Of a DNA stretch of 64,000 nucleotides, positions 32,630 through 44,532 are shown piece after piece. Location of the stretch: contig JAKZAP010000010.1 in assembly GCA_023053575.1 (NCBI GenBank), positions 11,121,225 through 11,185,224 of the forward strand, given 5' to 3'. Each line of letters opens with the position of its first letter. The first letter of the stretch is position 1. This DNA comes from Branchinecta lynchi. Taxonomy: Eukaryota > Arthropoda > Branchiopoda > Anostraca > Branchinectidae. A model generated the notes under the pieces. It was not told the origin of the DNA. It saw nothing but the letters and a program-made list of their open reading frames with translations, and did not search any database. Position numbers and translations under genes: made by a program.

Positions 32630-33741
32630 CAGGGGCGTCACTATGGGGGGGTGTGGGGGGTTGGTACCACCCCCCCTCGAAGAAAGAAAAAAGCTAATCT
32701 GGGCGCTCGCAGAGCGCCCGACCAAATAAGTTAAGCTCATCTGGGCGCTCGCAGAGCGCCCGAACACAAAAGTGCAACTAAACGGGCGCTCACCCAGGGA
32801 AGGCCGTTCTGGGTTCTTGAGCGTTTGAGACTTCAGGAATAGGATTCTCAGCCGCATGTTTCCAGCTTGCCAGATTTAGAATTTTAACACGATCTGTTAT
32901 GCACCAGTATCTCTTAATTCATGTAAAAATCAGGCCGATTTTGCTTGTGGCGTACAATTTTAAGATTTTTATTTTTTTTTACTGGAAACTCAAAACAAGT
33001 CAGCTCTCTTTCACATTTTTTTTTTCTTGATAATCCATCGGAAAGGGTCAAATGAAGCACTTTGTCAACTTCCAGCTAAAATTCTCACATTTTCTGGATT
33101 CGCCATTCGGCCTTAATTTTATTTTGATCCGAAAAGACGTATTTGATCATACAGGATTTCACAAAATAATTTTGCCAGAGGCGCCTTTTGTGGTAGTCTA
33201 TATTTACGAGAACCTTGCGTCATTTCATTCATGTTTTAGGCTTGGGATTTCGAGGCTTGGATCATCTTAAAATCTAGATTTTATTGGCGGAAGCAATATT
33301 TTGCCCGAAGAAAGTCATAGCCTACTTAAAAATTTCGCCTGCGGTGCTCATTTTCATTCTGTCTGATATACAGTCATTAGAAACTGCTGTGGGGCGGGCT
33401 ATTGCTTTAGCAAATTCCTGTTATTACAAACGACGTTCACCTTAAGATTATGTAATTTCGCAGTTTCCAGCATGCGATACTGTTTCTTGGCCATTTTTTT
33501 TTGCAACTGATATGACTCTTGAGCCTTGCTGAAAATCTGTCGTATATTTTGAGGTAGTCACCTCCCACGCCCAAGCCCTTCAAACCACCCCTGAGGTCCT
33601 AGATACGACTAGGCTTCTTCAGACTTCGACGCTTGCAAGGTATCGCACGTTTTATTACTACATGGGCGACGAAAAGCTAAAATGGGCGGCAGGGCGCGGC
33701 GCCCTGCCCCCCCCCTCGACTTTTGGCTAGCGACGCCCCTG
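32630..33741 (+). mobile_element. Long hAT-like element, 1.1 kb, exact 8-base duplication
   Basis: The left end CAGGGGCGTCACTATGG and right end CTAGCGACGCCCCTG are inverted. ATCCCAGC flanks it directly on both sides (32622-32629 and 33742-33749). It is longer than the ~300-base relatives but has only short frames, so it is non-autonomous or a dead derivative. It contains two copies of the hairpin GGGCGCTCGCAGAGCGCCCG at about 32700 and 32743. Confidence 0.92.
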
Positions 33742-33749
33742 ATCCCAGC

Positions 33750-34830
33750 TGTTCCCGAAGATCGCCGTGATTGTCTGACACAGGATTTGAGTTCTTGAGT
33801 TTGAATCATTAGTGAGACGTTTTCTCGTTCTTCCTGAGGATCACTGGCGTGTTTTGGACTTAGTCATTTAGAGTATTAGCGGTTGTCCAACTTTTAGTTT
33901 TTGATTGTTTAGAAATGGTTCTATAAAGCAATAGGCCAAACTGCAAAGAAAAGGCCAACGTTTCTGTTGAAGAGGGCTAACATATCACAATCAGTGGAAT
34001 TAGTTACTGTCAAACTGGTTCCCAGGATATCCAGCAGCAACTTATGTTTGAATACTTGTGCAAAAAAACATTACTTGAACATAGTATTTTACTGGAGCCT
34101 ATACTATTTCCGTTGGTCTCTATTTCCGTACGCACCCTACGGAATTAGTTTTCCAGCTTAGATGTACCTTAGATGCACCACAACCTGTGTTACGAATAGT
34201 ATTTTAAAATTTAGAATATCAAAATTAGCTTTCTTAATAGTTGGAATAATTTTAGCTTTGGGATCAGTATTAGTAAAAATAATCTTTCGTGGTTTTCCAA
34301 TATCCTGCTGTTGCTTTTCCAGACTCTTGTTATCTACACCTTAGCTCGCGGATGTTAGTGACTGCGGTTAGGTGAACTTTAAAGGTTAGCTGCTACGCAG
34401 TAAGCAAAAATAAGAATCTGATGTGAAGCTCGAAGCGAGCAGATGATTCTGAGTGAGACCTATGTCTGTATTTGGAGATTACCTTACGTGTTAACCAAAG
34501 AAAGTTGTACTAAAGGATTAAATAAAGTAAGTGTCAAAGAAAAAGCGTCGACCCTCGTCGACGAAAGACTACAATCCTAAATACGCCTTCAAAGGTTGAA
34601 TATTGCCGCTGCTCAAACGCTACCATATGATGATCTCAAGTCGGACATAAACCGCCAGTCAGAGTATAAAGAATAAACAAACCAGGGCTAAGAACATATC
34701 ATTGGTTCACCTGTCTAAAATAGTTCAACCTATTGAAAGATGTGTTTAAAATCAAATTCACTGATTAATCTTTCTTAATTTCGAAATTTTTGCACTGTTG
34801 GAACAGAAAATAAGTCTAGGCATCCCACCT
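33750..34830. other. Gap: nothing recognised
   Basis: A/T-rich sequence with short chance frames only; no member of the window's repeat families is seen. Confidence 0.4.
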
Positions 34831-34832
34831 CA

Positions 34833-35054
34833 TTACAGGTCTGGAGAGTCAACGTAGATGCCTGAGAGCCAAAAAGACAAAGCATCTTTTCTGTTTAAAA
34901 CACTAAATCTTTTTCTTATACTGAATTCATGTTTGTTTCTAATGATTATGCCATTTGCTTTCATATTTTTCCAAGTACTCATAGTTAAACAATGATGACC
35001 TGACGGAAGCAAACTTCGGGTGACCACAGGGCTAGAGTTAACAAAGTCAATACA
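34833..35054 (-). CDS. Possible terminal exon, unrecognised protein
   Basis: On the minus strand a strong acceptor (CTTTTTGCAG) is followed by 73 open codons: CIDFVNSSPVVTRSLLPSGH, ... LNRKDALSFWLSGIYVDSPD and a stop. Composition looks protein-like. No family motif, no partner exon and no AATAAA directly downstream are seen. It begins 40 bases from a palindromic element, so it might instead be repeat-derived. Confidence 0.3.
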   Translation of the reverse strand, partial: CIDFVNSSPVVTRSLLPSGHHCLTMSTWKNMKANGIIIRNKHEFSIRKRFSVLNRKDALSFWLSGIYVDSPDL

Positions 35055-35090
35055 CTGCAAAAAGTTTTTTGGAGTAAGGATTAAAGTTAA

Positions 35091-35203
35091 CTGCAGTATT
35101 TGCTACTGGGATTAACCTTATCTCTACTCGGATAAGATTATCTGATTTAGATATAATCTTATCTCAGTAGAGACAAGATTAATCCCAGTAGCAAATACTG
35201 CAA
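35091..35203. mobile_element. Short palindromic MITE
   Basis: GCAGTATTTGCTACTGGGAT at the left is the inverse of the right end. Arms of about 50 bases also share TTATCTCTACT/AGTAGAGACAAG, so nearly the whole 113 bases can form one hairpin. Confidence 0.8.
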
Positions 35204-35728
35204 GTTTTTTATTTGCAGTTTGTTTTATTTACAGTTATCCCTTTTCGAAACAGCTTCAAAACAAAGAAAAGGCACAGAATTTGAATATTTTTGGACACAT
35301 TACTGTTGAAAAAGTTCATATTTTGCATCTTGACTGTCAGAACAGCATGTACAGGCTCACTTTGCATTTCCCTCATGTACTTTAACTAATAATTAAATCA
35401 CTATCTCAAATGCCTCTATCTCACCTCAGAATAGTCCAAAAAGTATAAAAAATGTATCACATACAAGTTGAAACGTTCTTCTCTCTGTTGCTGTAGGCTA
35501 TTTTACTATCTGACTTAAAATACCATTGTTGGGATGATAACAAGTACCTAAGTCCCATCCGGCAGGTGTCTGGAAGCAATGCTGTCCGGAAATATAAGTT
35601 GCACTTTCTGTCTCTGGTTCCTGTTCCATGTACTGTGAAATGGTATTTTTTGCTTAAGCTGTTCCGTGTTTCATGTTTTGTCGCTGTTGTGACTAAAACT
35701 CAAATTTAGGTTTCTGAGCATGTTTGGA

Positions 35729-36431
35729 CCAGTCTAGTACACTAGCCCCTTTTCAGGCACGGTGCCTGAACGTCTAGCACCATGCCTGGGTGCTAGACGT
35801 TCAAGCACTGTACCTTGGATTTCATGTATGGTGCATGGATTTCAGTATACAGTGTATACATCAAAAACACAGTTTCTGTCATAACAACTGAGCACCAGCT
35901 CGGACAGGGCTGAAATTACTACCATGAATTAGAGAAATCAAAGACAATCCTTTATATATTTTACACAATAAAAACAAAAGGGCTCGGCTGATGACAGATC
36001 TGAAAAACCTCATTTCCTTTTCTACATAGTCAAGGGTTTTGCATGCAAAGTGTCCCGTGCCTCAGCTTTTTCTACATAGCAGCCAACCAGAATATTGGCT
36101 CTTGGGGAATAGATAGGAAAAATACATAGAAAATAGATAGGGTGCTGTTATGTTTTTCATCTCCATCATCATTAGAGCCCTTTTGTTTTTGTTGTGAAAA
36201 ATATATAAAGGATTGTCTTTGATTTCTCTAATTCATAGTAGTAATTTCAGCCCTGTCCGAGCCTGTGCTCAGTTGTGATGACAGAAACTGTGCTTTTTCT
36301 GTATGCACTGTATACTGAAATCCATGCACCATACATGAAATCCAAGGTACAGTGCTTGAACGTCTAGCACCCAGGCATGGTGCTAGACGTTTGAGCACTG
36401 TGCCTGAAATGGGGCTAGTGTACTAGACTGG
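35729..36431. mobile_element. 0.7 kb palindrome with TTTGGA duplication and nested hairpins
   Basis: Arms of about 260 bases (35729-35985 and 36172-36431) are nearly perfect inverted copies, ending CCAGTCTAGTACACTAGCCC. TTTGGA lies directly outside both ends. Inside each arm GAACGTCTAGCACC(...)GGTGCTAGACGTT is itself a hairpin. The loop of about 185 bases is unique. No protein is seen. Confidence 0.9.
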
Positions 36432-37263
36432 TTTGGACGGGAAATCTGTTAAATTGCAAATTAAATTCCAAAACGACCATGACAAAACCGGGAAAAATCT
36501 GAAACGGACAGAAAACAACAAACAGAGCAGAGACAAAAAATGCAACTATAGTGTGATCCTGTTCATTCACTTTAATATTTTCATGGCAACATTCGAAAAA
36601 CGAGGTCAGGACTCAGCCTCAGATGCTAAGCAAAAACAAAACCTGGCCCTAGGACCGCCTAGGACAGCCCTGGTACAGGTGAATAAAACATGTAGTACTC
36701 TGCTGTTTCATCTAACCTAATTCATGAAGTTGTAAAGGCAATACTGTCCCAGCATTGTGAAAGAAGAAAAATAACATAAATATCTCTCCGAATTCTGATT
36801 TTGCCCAATTGGCAATAGATATTAGTTGTATGTCTTACCTTTGTTCACGAAAACGATGAGTTTGAAACTTCCCTTTTCCACAGGTCCAAGCCGTGAGGCC
36901 TTGCTCTTTCAAGATGTCCGCGATGGGCGACAAAACGAACTATATTCCTGTATCACGTCGGCCAAACCATGCGTTTTAATTTTTTGAATCGAACGCAGCT
37001 GTAGACGCTAACGTCATCTGCCGCTGGGAGTGTTCCACCAAGCATTAGTTGGGTTTTGATAGATAGCGTGGTATCTGTCAAAGATCTTGATATATTATCG
37101 TTGGTATATCTGTTCCCACGGTAAAGGTGAGGTTTCACCTTCCAGATTTGTCTTCCGGATTCCAGACAGCTATTTTCGTCCAGACGACCAGGAAGGTGAA
37201 GCAGACCAAAAACGTCTTAAAAAGACGTCTGGGAATCTGGAAGGTGAAACCTGACTTTAGGCG

Positions 37264-37668
37264 TATTCTCGCCGTTCCCCGAGGACTCCTCGGGGAATCG
37301 AAAGGAACGGCGAGAATAGAGGGAGTCACTCCACGCGGACTCCGCGTACAGAAAACAGCGAGAACAGGGGGAATGCTTCTAAAACGGATTGTGTTCGAAA
37401 AAAAAAAAATGCAGTTCGTGAAATTAGTCTGGATCTACTTTTTTGGTTTTGTTTATTCTGATTCTTTTTAATTAATTTTACATTGAACCAACACCAGCAA
37501 AAATTGATTCCCCTCCGGATCTGAAAGGGAGTCCTTGATGATGGTGATGATTAATCGGAGCATTCCGCGTCAGTGGGGACTCGCAAGAATACGGGGAGTG
37601 AGTCCCCGGGACAAACAAAAACGCAGGGACTCCTCAAGTGGAGTCCTCGGGGAACGGCGAGAATACAC
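37264..37668. mobile_element. MITE with TATTCTCGCCGTTCCCCGAG ends
   Basis: The left end TATTCTCGCCGTTCCCCGAG is inverted at the right (37640-37668). A second inverted copy of TATTCTCGCCGTTCC ends at about 37318, giving a hairpin at the left end. Interior words (GATGGTGATGAT, GGGGAGTGAGTCC) are related to the 292-base tandem units at 39858-40690. Confidence 0.7.
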
Positions 37669-37864
37669 CTTTTAACTGGATCTGCAATTAAAGCCAGGCT
37701 TTACCTTCCGGGTAAATAGACGTCCGGGGCTTCCGCATAGTCAAGCAAACCCTTCCAGATTTTCATGATAACGATGACATCTAATTTTGCTATTCTTCAA
37801 AATTTTCTAGATGTCCCTTTGTATTTCAAATGTCTGTTGCATCTCAGTCACAACTGTCAATCAC

Positions 37865-37907
37865 CAGGGGAGTCACTATGGGGGGGGGGGAGGGGGGGAC
37901 TCCCCTG
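37865..37907 (+). repeat. 43-base hairpin with hAT-like ends
   Basis: CAGGGGAGTCACTATGG runs through a G/A run to GACTCCCCTG, a 10-base perfect inverted repeat. It resembles the two ends of the CAGGGGCGTCAC family fused with almost no interior. The flanks TCAATCAC and AAATCAAA do not match. Confidence 0.45.
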
Positions 37908-37949
37908 AAATCAAATTTTGCAAACTTTGGCCATAGAACTTTTTCAGAG

Positions 37950-38473
37950 CAGAGTGGAGGAGCTCAAACTTTTAGGTGTTCATCTAACTTCAGATCTTAA
38001 GTGGGATAAGCAAGTACAATCTAAGCTGAAAAGAGCAAATATGGGCATAAGATCTCTCAAAATGCTCTCCCGCCATGGCACCCCGAAACACCACCTCCTT
38101 CGCATTTACCTTGTGTTCGTTCGCCCTTCCCTTGAATACTACTGTCCGGTATGGCATTTCAGTTAGCACGGGAGCAGTCGGAACGCCTCGAGAGGATCCA
38201 GTACCGGTCTTTACTAATAGTATCAAAATCCCGTACATTTCCCTTCTAAACGAGTTTGGTCTCGCATCTTTGTCAAACCGTAGACACCAACTTTCTACCA
38301 AGTTTGGTGACCAACTACTGGAACACCCCAACCATCGGCACATCCTTCCCCCTCCCCACATTCCCGACCGCATAAGGCCACAGAGGTTGGCAACACAACC
38401 AGTTCCTAAGATCCAACCCATTCGGGCGCAATTCATGCGCGGTACGAAAGAAGTTATGTCCCCTCCTTTGTGA
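37950..38473 (+). pseudogene. Non-LTR reverse transcriptase C-terminal fragment, frameshifted
   Basis: The first frame reads RVEELKLLGVHLTSDLKWDK, then RHGTPKHHLLRIYLVFVRP and LEYYCPVWHFS. This is the LGVxxxxxLxWxxHI...RPxLEY(A/C)xxVWH block at the end of CR1/jockey-like RTs. A shift near 38165 moves to a frame with AREQSERLERIQYRSLLIVS. A further shift reaches LLNEFGLASLSNRRHQLSTK and the terminal PPL stop. Two frameshifts make it inactive. The A/T-rich 3' part follows to about 38600. Confidence 0.75.
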
Positions 38474-38633
38474 GTTTTTTCAACGCGAAGTTTTAAATTC
38501 ATTTCCTATTTTTTATGTTAATTATTAAAGTTTAGCGCTTTAATTTGTTGCGTTCTTGTGTAATTATTGAATATTTGACTATGTAAATGCGCAGTTGTAT
38601 ATAGTTATGTTTGACGAGAGAACAAATATTCGG

Positions 38634-39853
38634 TTTTTTATAGCACTTGAGCATACTCAAGTGCCATATAGCGATTGTAATTTCTGTCGGTCTGTATGTC
38701 TGTCGTTCTGTCGGTCTGTCCCGGATTTGCTAGTTTGGGCACTTCCACATATGCCAGGACGATGAAACTTGGCAGGCATATAAGGGACCCAACCTGATTA
38801 ACTTGGAATCACTCACTTCTCCGATCCGGCCATCGTGGGGGGAGTGGAGTAACGGGAAATCCGGAAACTAGTAACATGCATAACTTTAGAACGGGTAATC
38901 GGACATGCATGAAACTTGACATGTGTCAAGAACAAGTGCTTCAGATGCTCATTTTCAAATCCGGACCAGATCCGATAACGGGGGGGGGGAGGGGTCTGGA
39001 GGGGGGCACCGGGAATCTCGTAAAACGCTTCCACATAAGCTAGGACGATGAAACTTGGCAGGCGTATCAGGAAACCGACCAGATTAGCTTGGAAATAATC
39101 ACTTCGCAGATCCGGCCATCGTGGGGGGAGTGGAGGTATGGGAAATCTGGAAAGTAGTAACATGCATAACTTTGGAATGGGTAGTCAGACATGCATGAAA
39201 CTTGACAGATGTCAAGGAAAAGTGCTTCAGATGCTCAGTTTCAAATTGGGACCAGATCCGATAACTTGGGGGGGGGGGGGGAGGAGACACTGGAAACCTC
39301 GTGAAACGCTTCCACATAAGCTAGGACAATGAAATTTGGCAGGCATATCAGGAAACCGACCAGAATAACTTGGAAATAACGCCAGAATTCCCCCCACAGG
39401 GTCCGAATCCGGTCCAGTTCTGTAAGTGATGTATCTAGAGTTTGAGCTTGTTCTTCCCACCAAGTTTCCCCCGATCACTCCACTCTGAGAGTTTCACATG
39501 ATTTCCAGTTCCCCCCTCCGACTCCCCTCCTGATTCATCGGATCCGGTTCGGAATTGAAATGAGACATCTGGACATGAGGTCTTTCCAGATACCAAGTTT
39601 CATAAAGATCCAATCACCTGTTCGAAAGTAACGTTATGCATGCCCCTATTTTCCGGATTCCGCCACCTCCTCGATGGTCGGATCGGGCAAGTGACTATTT
39701 CCAAGTTAGTTTGGTCGAGTCTCTAATATGCTGCCAAGTTTCATCGTCCTAGCACTTCTGGAAGTACCATAACTCGAGAAGAGTGGACCGACCGACCGAA
39801 AAGTGATCGGTATATGGCACTTGAGCAGAGCTGCAAGTGCCATAAAAATAACA
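38634..39853 (+). mobile_element. TGGCACTTG-ended element with hairpin termini and tandem core
   Basis: The left end TTTTATAGCACTTGAGCATA is followed by CTCAAGTGCCATATAGCGA. The right end is the inverse, with TATGGCACTTGAGCAGAGC and GCAAGTGCCATAAAAA. Each terminus forms a GCACTTGAG/CTCAAGTGC hairpin. The core holds three units of about 280 bases starting near CTTCCACAT (38743, 39029, 39309), each with GATGAAACTTGGCAGGC and GTGGGGGGAGTGGAG. It has no protein. Partial relatives are at 51101, 55960 and 57717. Confidence 0.8.
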
Positions 39854-39857
39854 ATAC

Positions 39858-40690
39858 CAGTGACTCCCAAAATCGATTCTACTACGAACCTGAAAGAGTG
39901 TCCTTTTTTATCATGGTGATGATATACGGGACTTTCACTGTTCGTGAGGATCCGCGAGAATGCAGGGAGTAAATTCCTGGCACAAACATCAAGAGCTACG
40001 AGCTCATATGGCATTTGTTACGAGTTTGTGATGCAAGAAAGTAGATGAGAACGTCACAAAATCCCCATTCAACCCAACAGGTTCGAACCTAGAAGTAGGA
40101 TACCTAGTTTGAGTCGAGTATGAGCATTTGCCATAAAAACAACAATACCAGTGACTCCCAAAATCGATTCTACCACGAACCTGAAGGAGTGTCCTTTTTT
40201 ATCATGGTGATGATATTCGGGACTTTCCCTGTTCGTGGGGATCCGCGAGAATGCAGGGAGTGAACTCCTGGCACAAACATCAAGAGCTACGAGCTCATAT
40301 GGCACTTGTTACGAGTTTGTGATGCAAGAAAGTAGATGAGAACGTCACAAAATACCCCATTCAACCCCAATAGGCTCGAACCTAGAAGTAGGATACCTAG
40401 TTTGAGTCGAGTATGAGAATTTGCCATAAAAACAACAATACCAGTGACTCCCAAAATCGATTCTACTACGAACCTGAAAGAGTGTCCTTTTTTTATCATG
40501 GTGATGATATTCGGGACTTTCACTAGTCGTGGGGATCCACGAGAATGCAGGGAGTGAACTCCTGGCACAAACATCAAGAGCTACGAGCTCATATGGCACT
40601 TGTTATGATGCAAGAAAGTAGGAGAACGTCACAAAATACCCCATTCAACCCCAACAGGTTCGAATCTAGAAGTAGGATAGAGTGGAGTCT
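39858..40690 (+). repeat. Tandem array of ~292-base units
   Basis: CAGTGACTCCCAAAATCGAT begins units at 39858, 40149 and 40442 (spacings 291 and 293); the third is incomplete. Each unit contains the palindromic word GAGCTACGAGCTCATATGGC followed by ACTTG, the same terminal vocabulary as the preceding element. Copies are over 90 per cent alike. The similar minus-strand frames simply repeat with the unit. Confidence 0.9.
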
Positions 40691-40984
40691 GAGCATTTCT
40701 GGCACCGCCTCGGATCATAGGGCAAACGAGTTTTCTAGTTTCTAAGTTTAGATTCACTCCCTTGATCCCTACAGACGTGATGGATATTCCTTCAATAGAC
40801 GTGCCTAGACCCCTTCCGACCGTGCCCGGATCCGGTCTGGACTCCATAATGTGTCTTCTGCAGCATATGACTTATCTACTTTCCAAATTTCATTCAAAAC
40901 GCTCCGCTCCTTTGGCTTGACCACTATAAGAGCAACAAAACTTCCGGGACTCCCCCTCCAACCCCCTCTGCCCACTGTTGCAGA

Positions 40985-42045
40985 AGGTCCCAACTAAAAC
41001 TCAATCCGTCTTTGAATAGCTCTGGCTCCGATACCATATTCTGAACATGGCAAAAAAATGATACAGCCTCTATTGGTTCCTTGGTGTGTGCAGACCTCAC
41101 CTTTGCTTTACTAGAAATTTCTGAACCCGAAAGTTTGTCTCGCTTTAAATGCCACAAGCGTAGTGGGTGACGCTATGAGTATGGCCCGTTCACAAAGCAT
41201 GTAAAGAATAGGCATTTGGGCTACTCCTTAGTGTTATTTGCTCTGAAAATTACCTCCAAGTAATGACAAAATTGACACACACTCTAATAGCAGCGATACT
41301 AGCACCCAGGGGCGTCACGACTGGTGGGGGGGGAGGGGCCCCCCCCCCAAGCTGTCGCCCAGTCGGTAAAAAAATAAGCGAGTCGGCGCGAAGCGCCGCG
41401 ATTTTTCGTCAAAACAGTTGATTTTTTTCATGAAAACAGTCGATTTTTCTGAAAATTGGTCGATTTTTCATCAAAACAGTCGGTTGTTCTGAAAATTGGT
41501 CGATTTTTCATCAAAACAGTCGGTTTTTCTGAAAATCAGTCGATTTTTTTCAAAAGTGTCATTTTTGTTGTTGAAAACAGTCGCTTTTTCAGCGGAAAAA
41601 GTCAGTAAAATTACCAGCCAGTCGGTAAATGCCTCGTTCCCCCCCCCCCAAACATTTTGGCTAGTAACGCCTCTGCTAGCACCACTAGAGCAGAGCAAAA
41701 TAACACTAAGCAAAATAACACTAGAGCAGAGCAAAATAACAACTAGTGTTATTTTCCTCTGAATTAGAGATAGAGAGATAGAGAACGTCCCTACTAAAAC
41801 TCATTGAGTCGTACACCTGCTGCAATATTCTGGACATTGCAAAAAAATTATACAGCTTCCATTGTTTCGTTTGTGTATACAAACCAAACTTTTGCTTAAC
41901 GAAAAATTTCTAAACCCGCAAGTTTGTCTCGCTCTAAATGCCGCAAGCGTAGTGGGCGGCGCGCTACGAGTATGACCCAAAGGCAAAGCATGGAAAGCAT
42001 AGATCGTGGTGCTATTACCTAGTGTTATTTTGCTCTGTCTTCGAC
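40985..42045 (+). repeat. Direct duplication (~260 bases) around a hAT-like MITE
   Basis: CCAACTAAAACTCA, ATTCTG(A/G)ACAT(G/T)GCAAAAAAAT, CGAAAGTTTGTCTCGCT and GTAGTGGG(T/C)G occur in order at 40985-41245 and again at 41783-42045. Divergence is near 20 per cent. The MITE at 41307-41675 lies between the copies. Confidence 0.8.
41307..41675 (+). mobile_element. hAT-like MITE with exact CTAGCACC duplication
   Basis: It runs from CAGGGGCGTCACGACTGG to GGCTAGTAACGCCTCTG, flanked directly by CTAGCACC (41299-41306 and 41676-41683). It is the best-preserved family copy. About five tandem units of AAACAGTCG(G/A)TTTTTCTG lie between two CAGTCGGTAAA boxes, with a GCGCGAAGCGCCGCG hairpin near the left. 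Confidence 0.93.
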
Positions 42046-42256
42046 GAAATATGCGAGAAATTAAGCTGTATGGTTCCCACAAATTTAATACTGGACAGTT
42101 CTGTGAGAGCGAAAGTATAATGACGAAGTCGCATGTAGTGGCTAAAATGCTAATACGCGAAAATTTAAGCTGGTGTTCATCTGTCTTGTTCTTCATTGGC
42201 CAAATTCATCATACGGATCACCTCTCAAGTATGTATCCCTTGCGAGAGAATGAGCA

Positions 42257-42517
42257 CTATCTAGCTCGGTGCACAACCGTCTGTCCGTCCTGTTCTAGTG
42301 ACAACTTGTTTAGTTTATCCTTTCCGTCACTCTGACTACTCAACACATTAAAATCCTCTTCATTAATTTGCTGACACCCAACTGGCAGTCCAGCTACTTC
42401 GGCTGTCGAGTTAGTAGGTTCCACTCTTGCGCCATTTTTGAATCCATTTTCATAAACTATGAGCACCATGACCAGTGTTGCCAGAGATACAACAAAGAAG
42501 TTGAAACGTTTCGACAT
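42257..42517 (-). CDS. Possible first exon of a type II membrane protein
   Basis: From ATG at 42517 the minus frame gives MSKRFNFFVVSLATLVMVLI, then VYENGFKNGARVEP with an NST glycosylation sequon. That is a four-residue basic cytoplasmic start, one hydrophobic signal anchor (about residues 5-22) and a polar stem. Golgi glycosyl- and sulfotransferases begin this way, and such stems are poorly conserved, so no family can be named. The frame closes after 86 codons; a weak donor (ACG/GTTGTG) precedes the stop and no downstream catalytic exon is seen. The open frame also continues upstream of the Met without a stop for 24 codons. Confidence 0.45.
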   Translation of the reverse strand: MSKRFNFFVVSLATLVMVLIVYENGFKNGARVEPTNSTAEVAGLPVGCQQINEEDFNVLSSQSDGKDKLNKLSLEQDGQTVVHRAR

Positions 42518-42599
42518 CACCAGGGATCTATTGACTTGCTTGACTCTTGGTAGCAAAAATAGACGGTTACAGTCCCAGGGGAAGTACACACTTCCTGTG

Positions 42600-44520
42600 G
42601 CCTGTTCTTCTTCACCTCGCGCTCAGTAAGTTAAATTGGGGAAGAATCGTCAGGAGTGTTGGTTAATTCCGACAACAGCAACTAGAGAAAAGAGATAACT
42701 ACATAATCTGTTTATTACCTGCGACCTACTCAGGGGTGGTCCTAAGCACTCAGGCCAGGGGGAGGGGTGAGACCCCTCATTTCAACGTGTAATCTTCGAT
42801 TAAAGACTCATTCTAAATATCAGTCAACTATGTCTATTAATTATTTAAGATCAATGACAGAAATAGTAGCTATACGTTTCTTGTAGTATTTTGTCAACAA
42901 AGTAATATTTCCCATACAGTGCATAAACATCCGTCTAGACCAGAGTGGCGAAGGTTCTCGAAATCGTAAACTGTAAACACATAGGCAAGGTATAGCCAAG
43001 GCCTTCTTCAAAATATAGCTGTAAACACAGATAGGCCAACGTTGCCTCAAACTAACAACAACAACAGCTTTCGTATGTTTCGTGTTGAGAATCCTTCGGC
43101 AGACTTGTCTTGGCTTTCAAAGAGTTCAGTTCTCTTGTAAGAATGTAGTTTGTAGGTAAAGTAACCATCTTTTCACATATGAAGTGTTTGTACACAGTAA
43201 AAATAAGCAGTAACTTTTAAGTCAGTAAAAATCACACGAATTATTATTTCTTGTTTATTTCCTGTCTCTCTGGATGAGGCGATAGTGTTTTCTTGATCTA
43301 CAACTTTTGTGATTCTTGTTATCTGGGTTCAGTGTTTTTCTTTTTCGATAGTGGGCAAATTTCTAGGAGCAACAAGTGACATCAGTTAGACAAAGCCTTT
43401 CTTTGCACGGGTCCTGGGCGCCTTGCGGTTCTTCAAGCTGTCTGGTACCAAGGGTGGGCCTAGCGGTCTTGATTAACTAAGGCGTGCCTCGGCCCTAGCT
43501 CCCTTTGAGTAGTCTGTTCTGTCTTGTACCAAGGGTGGTCATAGCGGCGCAGATTTGCGAGGGGGAGTTCCTGCGTACGTGCTTATCGAGGCTTAGGCGT
43601 AAATTCATTGGGCATACATTCAGTGATATACCGTGATCACTCTTATCTTTCCATTCTTTTTTATTTCTTCGCTTCATTTTGTATATAAAACCAATTGCCG
43701 GTATTTATTCTTCTTGTATGGTTCTGCTATAATTCCTGGGCGGAGGGGTGGCCGTCCGGGAGGGTTTTAGCATCCGGGGGCCTTGCTCGCGCTACCTATT
43801 TACTTCCCCCGTCCCACCGATTATAAACGAAAACTGGATCGTAATATACGACTCGTAAGTACCAACAAAATAGAACTGTTGCCACTACGCGGCAATGGCG
43901 CACGTTCCCCACCAACAAATAATAAAGCCGGTGTAAAATTATCTGCAATACATCAGCTGAAATTATTCTTGTAATCAAAATTTTTGTATACATACCTTCA
44001 TAGCCTCAGCTTTACATTTCAGCGTTCGCTAAAGAGGAGCTTTCAGCGCCTGTACCCGGGACAAATTAAAGCAAGCGTTGCAGGCAGCATTTTTTTAACC
44101 TGCTTCTGTCTAGAAAGATTCTAGCCTTTAACGTGTTTCAAATCTAAAAAATTCCAAGCCAATCGCCAAGCGTGACACACCGTTCCTCTAAATAGAGAAT
44201 ATTATGAGCGCCACGGGCGAAATTTGGTGACACGTTAAAAAACACACTTCCTCAAAAACGAAACAAGGAAAACAGGTTTGCCAGTGCATTTAAAAAAAAA
44301 ATCCGGATTTACGGAAGTAGAAACTTTTGGTCTTCGCCCGACAGGAGCTTACAAATAGAAAGAGTTTTCGGTTCGCCGACGAGACTTGAGTTGCGTTTTT
44401 TTTTTTGGGGGGGGGGGGGTAATTTATATGTGCTTTTGTTTCATTACGAAAGTACCGTGTACCGTACCGTTTTATTTGTTATTCGACAAACTGTACTTTC
44501 ATGACGAAAACTAAAACAGG
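42600..44520. other. Gap: nothing recognised
   Basis: Short chance frames only. TACCAAGGGTGG(G/T)C occurs twice (43447 and 43529) and marks a small diverged duplication. A T/G homopolymer at 44398-44420 ends the stretch. Confidence 0.4.
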
Positions 44521-44532
44521 TAACGCTACAAC

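Noticed and set aside
35091..36431. Virus-like or LTR retrotransposon ends
   Set aside because: The repeats are inverted, not direct, and no gag, protease, integrase or primer-binding site is seen.
40069..40599. Repeated MPYELVALDVCAR frames as paralogous genes
   Set aside because: They are successive ~292-base tandem units.
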